This document shows positions 60,701-64,000 of a DNA stretch of 64,000 nucleotides, one piece after another. The notes below the pieces were generated by a model that was not told the origin of the DNA, ran no database searches, and saw only the letters and a list, made by a program, of their open reading frames with translations. The position numbers were made by a program, and so were the translations under genes. Origin of the DNA: Paracoccaceae bacterium (lineage in GTDB: Bacteria; Pseudomonadota; Alphaproteobacteria; Rhodobacterales; Rhodobacteraceae); the NCBI GenBank assembly GCA_024636555.1, contig JAGXGW010000064.1:62001-126000 (forward strand), given 5' to 3'. Position 1 is the first letter of the stretch, and each line of letters starts with the position of its first letter.

Positions 60701-62907
60701 AAGGGTGTATTCCTACAGGTCCGTGTATATCTTGCATCGGTGGAACCAAGGCCAAATCCCCGTATGGCGACGGTAAAACCGATATCGGTCGACGGCTCGA
60801 CGATAGCCGATGAGGTGAAGCGGCGCGAGAGGGAAAGGTTCAACGCGATACATTCGTTTTCATAGCGCAACCCGACCCCGGCGGCGGCTGTCTGGTCGCG
60901 TGCGATGTCATAGCGTATACTTCCGCTGCCCGTCCAGTGGCGGGCAAAGCGATAGCTGCCGTCCAGTGTCCATTCCGATTGCGTAGCGGGGCGGTTCTCG
61001 TCCGGATCGGTGCCAAGCCAGACATAGGACGCGCCCAGATTGTAGTCGGGCCGTTGCAACGAGAGCCGCGCCTCGGCCTTGGAGACATCGAAATCCGAGA
61101 TGTGCAACGTGCGGGTGCTGAGCGCCAACCCCACGGGCAGCCTGACCTGTGCGGCAACCAGCAGATCAGACGTCTCGCCCTGCAGGCCGGAGGACCGGCT
61201 GAACGCGTCATCCGGCACCTCGCGCCAGATCTGCCCCAGCGTGAGATTGGTCTGGATGCCGGTGGATGTGTTTTGCATCCAGTTCATCCCGTAGGCCGCC
61301 ACGAACCCGCGTTCGCGCCTGTCGGGGGCCGGAAAACGTGACAGGCCGAGCAGGTTGCCCTCGTCGAACTCGACCCGCGTACTCTCGTCATTGGACAGGG
61401 CGCGACGGCTGCCGCCGGTCCATGCCAGCATGGCCACAGGTTCCAGAACATGCGTCGCACCGCCCGCGCCGGACTTGATCAGCGGCCAGCGCAGGGTGGC
61501 GGCGACCTGCGGCACGGTCTCGCCCAGTTCGCCCGCGAAGACGTCATCCTGCAAGGTACGGAATCCGTCGATGGACACCTTGCCCTGCACGGCGGCCTGC
61601 ACACCGTATGCCAGCGTCCAACTGCGCAGCCATGCCAGATCCGCGGTCACGCGGCCCACGTCACGACCCAGCCCGCCGACAGGATCATCCGAGGACCGGT
61701 AGCGCGCATTCGCATTCACCCCCCAGCGTAATTCGCCGCCAAGCAGACCCGGCACATAGCGCTGCTCGTAGGTCAGATCACCAATGATGGTGGGCTGGGT
61801 GGCGTTACTCTCGAATTCGCGCAATGTCTGGTAGCCGGTCAGGCGTGCATTCAGGAACTGGTCGCGCCGTGTGCGGGTGACCGCGATGGCACTGTCCAGA
61901 CGCTCTTTGTCGGAATAGTCGTAATCCAGCAGATAGGCGTCATCGCTGACCAGTTCGAAGTTGAACGAGAGCTGGAAATCGCGGGGCAGGGCAAAGTTGC
62001 CCCTGCCGAAGAGATAGGCGCGGCGGGTATCGGGGCCGATGTTGTCTTCTGAGAACGCCCCGTTCAGCTCGATCGTGCCATGCCGGTACGCCTGACGGTA
62101 GCGCAATTCGAGCGTGCGCGTGGAGGGTGACAGATAGGGCGTCAGTGTCAGATCGCGGTGATCGCCAAGCGTGATGAAATACGGCAGCTTGACCCCGAGA
62201 CCGAGGCGCGATGTCTGTTTGAGCTGCGGCGGAAGTACCCCCGTGGCGCGCTCCAGCGTCGGATCCGGCAGGCGCAGGCGGGGCAGCCACAGGACCGGCA
62301 CACCCATGATCCGCACTTGGGCATTGTCGAAATAGAGCTGCTGCTCAAGCTGGTCATGCACCACCCGTTTGGCGCGGATCTGCCACAGCGGCGGTGCGCC
62401 GTCATTGCAGATCCGGCAGGAGGTGGCGGCGGTCTGGTACAGTTGCGTATAGCGCCCGCCGATCCGGTCGATCCGGTTCGCTGCAAGCTGCACCTGTTGA
62501 TCCATCACAAGACGCGCGCCGCGCAGCAGGCCGTTCTGTAGCCCCGCATCCAGCGCGCCCGCATCGGCCAGCACCACGATGCGCCCGTCCTCCACCAGCG
62601 TGATCGGTCCTTCAAGGAGCAACTGGTCGCTGTCGCGATCATAGATCACCCGCGCCGCCCGCAGCCGTGTGGTGCCGGACAGCGCCTCGACGTTACCTTC
62701 CGCGATCAACCGCGCGCGCCCCTCGAGCCGCAAGCTGTCGGCAACCAGAATGACGGGCGCGCCGTCCGGTGAGGTTGCGGGCAGATCGGTCGAGACCTGC
62801 GCGCGCAGGGGCGAGGTGACCGGCAATGACAGGCACAGGATAGTGACAGCTTGCGCCAGCCAGCGCCCGGCCCTTGAAACCGTCCGGGGTGGCATCAGCA
62901 CAGGCAT
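60697..62907 (-). CDS. lptD: LPS-assembly protein LptD
   Basis: ILVADSLRLEGRARLIAEGNVEALSGTTRLRAARVIYDRDSDQLLLEGPI; AATSCRIC; C-terminal beta-barrel. Confidence 0.93.
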   Translation of the reverse strand: MPVLMPPRTVSRAGRWLAQAVTILCLSLPVTSPLRAQVSTDLPATSPDGAPVILVADSLRLEGRARLIAEGNVEALSGTTRLRAARVIYDRDSDQLLLEGPITLVEDGRIVVLADAGALDAGLQNGLLRGARLVMDQQVQLAANRIDRIGGRYTQLYQTAATSCRICNDGAPPLWQIRAKRVVHDQLEQQLYFDNAQVRIMGVPVLWLPRLRLPDPTLERATGVLPPQLKQTSRLGLGVKLPYFITLGDHRDLTLTPYLSPSTRTLELRYRQAYRHGTIELNGAFSEDNIGPDTRRAYLFGRGNFALPRDFQLSFNFELVSDDAYLLDYDYSDKERLDSAIAVTRTRRDQFLNARLTGYQTLREFESNATQPTIIGDLTYEQRYVPGLLGGELRWGVNANARYRSSDDPVGGLGRDVGRVTADLAWLRSWTLAYGVQAAVQGKVSIDGFRTLQDDVFAGELGETVPQVAATLRWPLIKSGAGGATHVLEPVAMLAWTGGSRRALSNDESTRVEFDEGNLLGLSRFPAPDRRERGFVAAYGMNWMQNTSTGIQTNLTLGQIWREVPDDAFSRSSGLQGETSDLLVAAQVRLPVGLALSTRTLHISDFDVSKAEARLSLQRPDYNLGASYVWLGTDPDENRPATQSEWTLDGSYRFARHWTGSGSIRYDIARDQTAAAGVGLRYENECIALNLSLSRRFTSSAIVEPSTDIGFTVAIRGFGLGSTDARYTRTCRNTPL

Positions 62908-64000
62908 CAGCCGTCCTCCATATTCAACAAAAGCCCCAGCGCCAGCAGCAGCGAGGCGACGGGCGGCGTCCATGCGGCCAAGATGACAGGGATCTGCCCG
63001 TTCTCTCCCATGATCTGCGCGAAATTGCGGATATAGAAAAGGGTAAATCCGAGCAGCACCGCCGAAAGCACCGCAACGCCGGTTCCCCCGAAACGGACAT
63101 GGCGCATGGTAAAGGCCGCGCCGATTAGCAGCATCGCGGTCAGAAACAGGGGGCGCGCCATTTCCATCTGGAACCAGACCTGATGGCGGCGCGCCGAGAA
63201 ACCCGCTGCTTCCAGTTGCGCCACATAGGCGGGCAGATCCCAGATCGAGATTGCATCAGGCTGGCCGAAACTGTCGCGGATGCGCTCCTGTGTCAGATCA
63301 GACGGGATCATGTAGGTCGCATGGGTCTCGGACAGGGCTTCGGCATTCGTGTTCAGTTCCAGCGGCCAGATCTTGACCCCGTTGGCCGCCCAGGCACCCG
63401 GCACCAGCGTGACCTGGTCCGCCTCGATCCGCCGCGATGGACCGCCTTCGGCGTCATATGTCAGGAAGGTCACGTTGTAGAATATCGTCGCCTCGGGATT
63501 GGCGCGCTGCGCGCGGATCACCGTTTGCCCCTCGTCCCCGCCTTGCCGCAACCACAGCCCTTCGGGAGAGACCGACAGCACATCCGTGACACCGGAGCGG
63601 TAGGAATCGAACAGGCCGGCATACTGCTTTGACGTCACCGCCACGATGGGGTTCAGGATCGCCACCGCAAGCCCCCCGATCACCAGTGCCACCGTCACGG
63701 GCGCCAGCAGAACGATCAGGGCAGAGCGTCCGGCGGCGCGGGTCACGACCAGTTCGCTGCTGCGGGCAAGGCTCAGAAACAGGGTGATGGCCGACAGGAT
63801 CATGATCAGGGGCAGGATGTCGCTCATCGCGCGGGGCAGGTTCAGCAGGGTCAGTTGCGCGATCCGGTTGAAACCGATGCCATCGGCTGCGAAACGCCGC
63901 AACTGTTCGACAAGGTCGACCAGCGCCAGCAGCAAAAAGAAGACGAAGAAAATCCCAAGGAAGGTCACAAGGAAACGGCGCGCGAAATAGCGGTGCAGGA
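62907..64000 (-). CDS. lptG: LPS export ABC transporter permease LptG (5' end beyond window)
   Basis: LHRYFARRFLVTFLGIFFVFFLLLALVDLVEQLRR...; YjgP/YjgQ family; TGATG overlap with lptD. Confidence 0.92.
   Translation of the reverse strand, partial: LHRYFARRFLVTFLGIFFVFFLLLALVDLVEQLRRFAADGIGFNRIAQLTLLNLPRAMSDILPLIMILSAITLFLSLARSSELVVTRAAGRSALIVLLAPVTVALVIGGLAVAILNPIVAVTSKQYAGLFDSYRSGVTDVLSVSPEGLWLRQGGDEGQTVIRAQRANPEATIFYNVTFLTYDAEGGPSRRIEADQVTLVPGAWAANGVKIWPLELNTNAEALSETHATYMIPSDLTQERIRDSFGQPDAISIWDLPAYVAQLEAAGFSARRHQVWFQMEMARPLFLTAMLLIGAAFTMRHVRFGGTGVAVLSAVLLGFTLFYIRNFAQIMGENGQIPVILAAWTPPVASLLLALGLLLNMEDG

Overview
Contiguous, GC-rich alphaproteobacterial chromosome segment; protein sequences and gene order point to Rhodobacteraceae. 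Most of the window is dense core metabolism: an lptG-lptD-surA-pdxA-ksgA cluster, prfA-prmC, a zwf-pgl-pgi block, aroK-aroB, tyrS/anmK, eno, xerD, fabI/pdxH, nrdJ and mazG. There are two tRNA genes (Pro-TGG, Leu-CAA) and several hairpin terminators. The most interesting part is an accessory stretch (~14.3-20.6 kb) directly after tRNA-Leu. It starts with what looks like an IS66 transposase remnant. It then carries small or envelope-stress-type genes (PRC-barrel, M48 lipoprotein, small membrane proteins, a YflT-like small protein) and a GAF-HWE histidine kinase/receiver pair. At least six transcription units there have, in the correct orientation and 35-74 bp upstream, a GGAAC-N17/18-GTT motif matching the alphaproteobacterial EcfG (general stress sigma factor) promoter; a seventh lies in front of an AI-2E family transporter. 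Other regulatory signals: an NrdR-box-like palindrome before nrdJ, a 21-bp-spaced duplicated LacI-type operator before eno, an Iron-Rhodo-box-like palindrome before an orphan Fe3+-binding protein gene, tandem perfect hairpins after rhlE, and a dispersed intergenic motif (GGATATTT..GGCAAGAAGAAG-like). No CRISPR array, intact mobile element or obvious defence system was seen. All product calls are from reading the translations; no database search was run.
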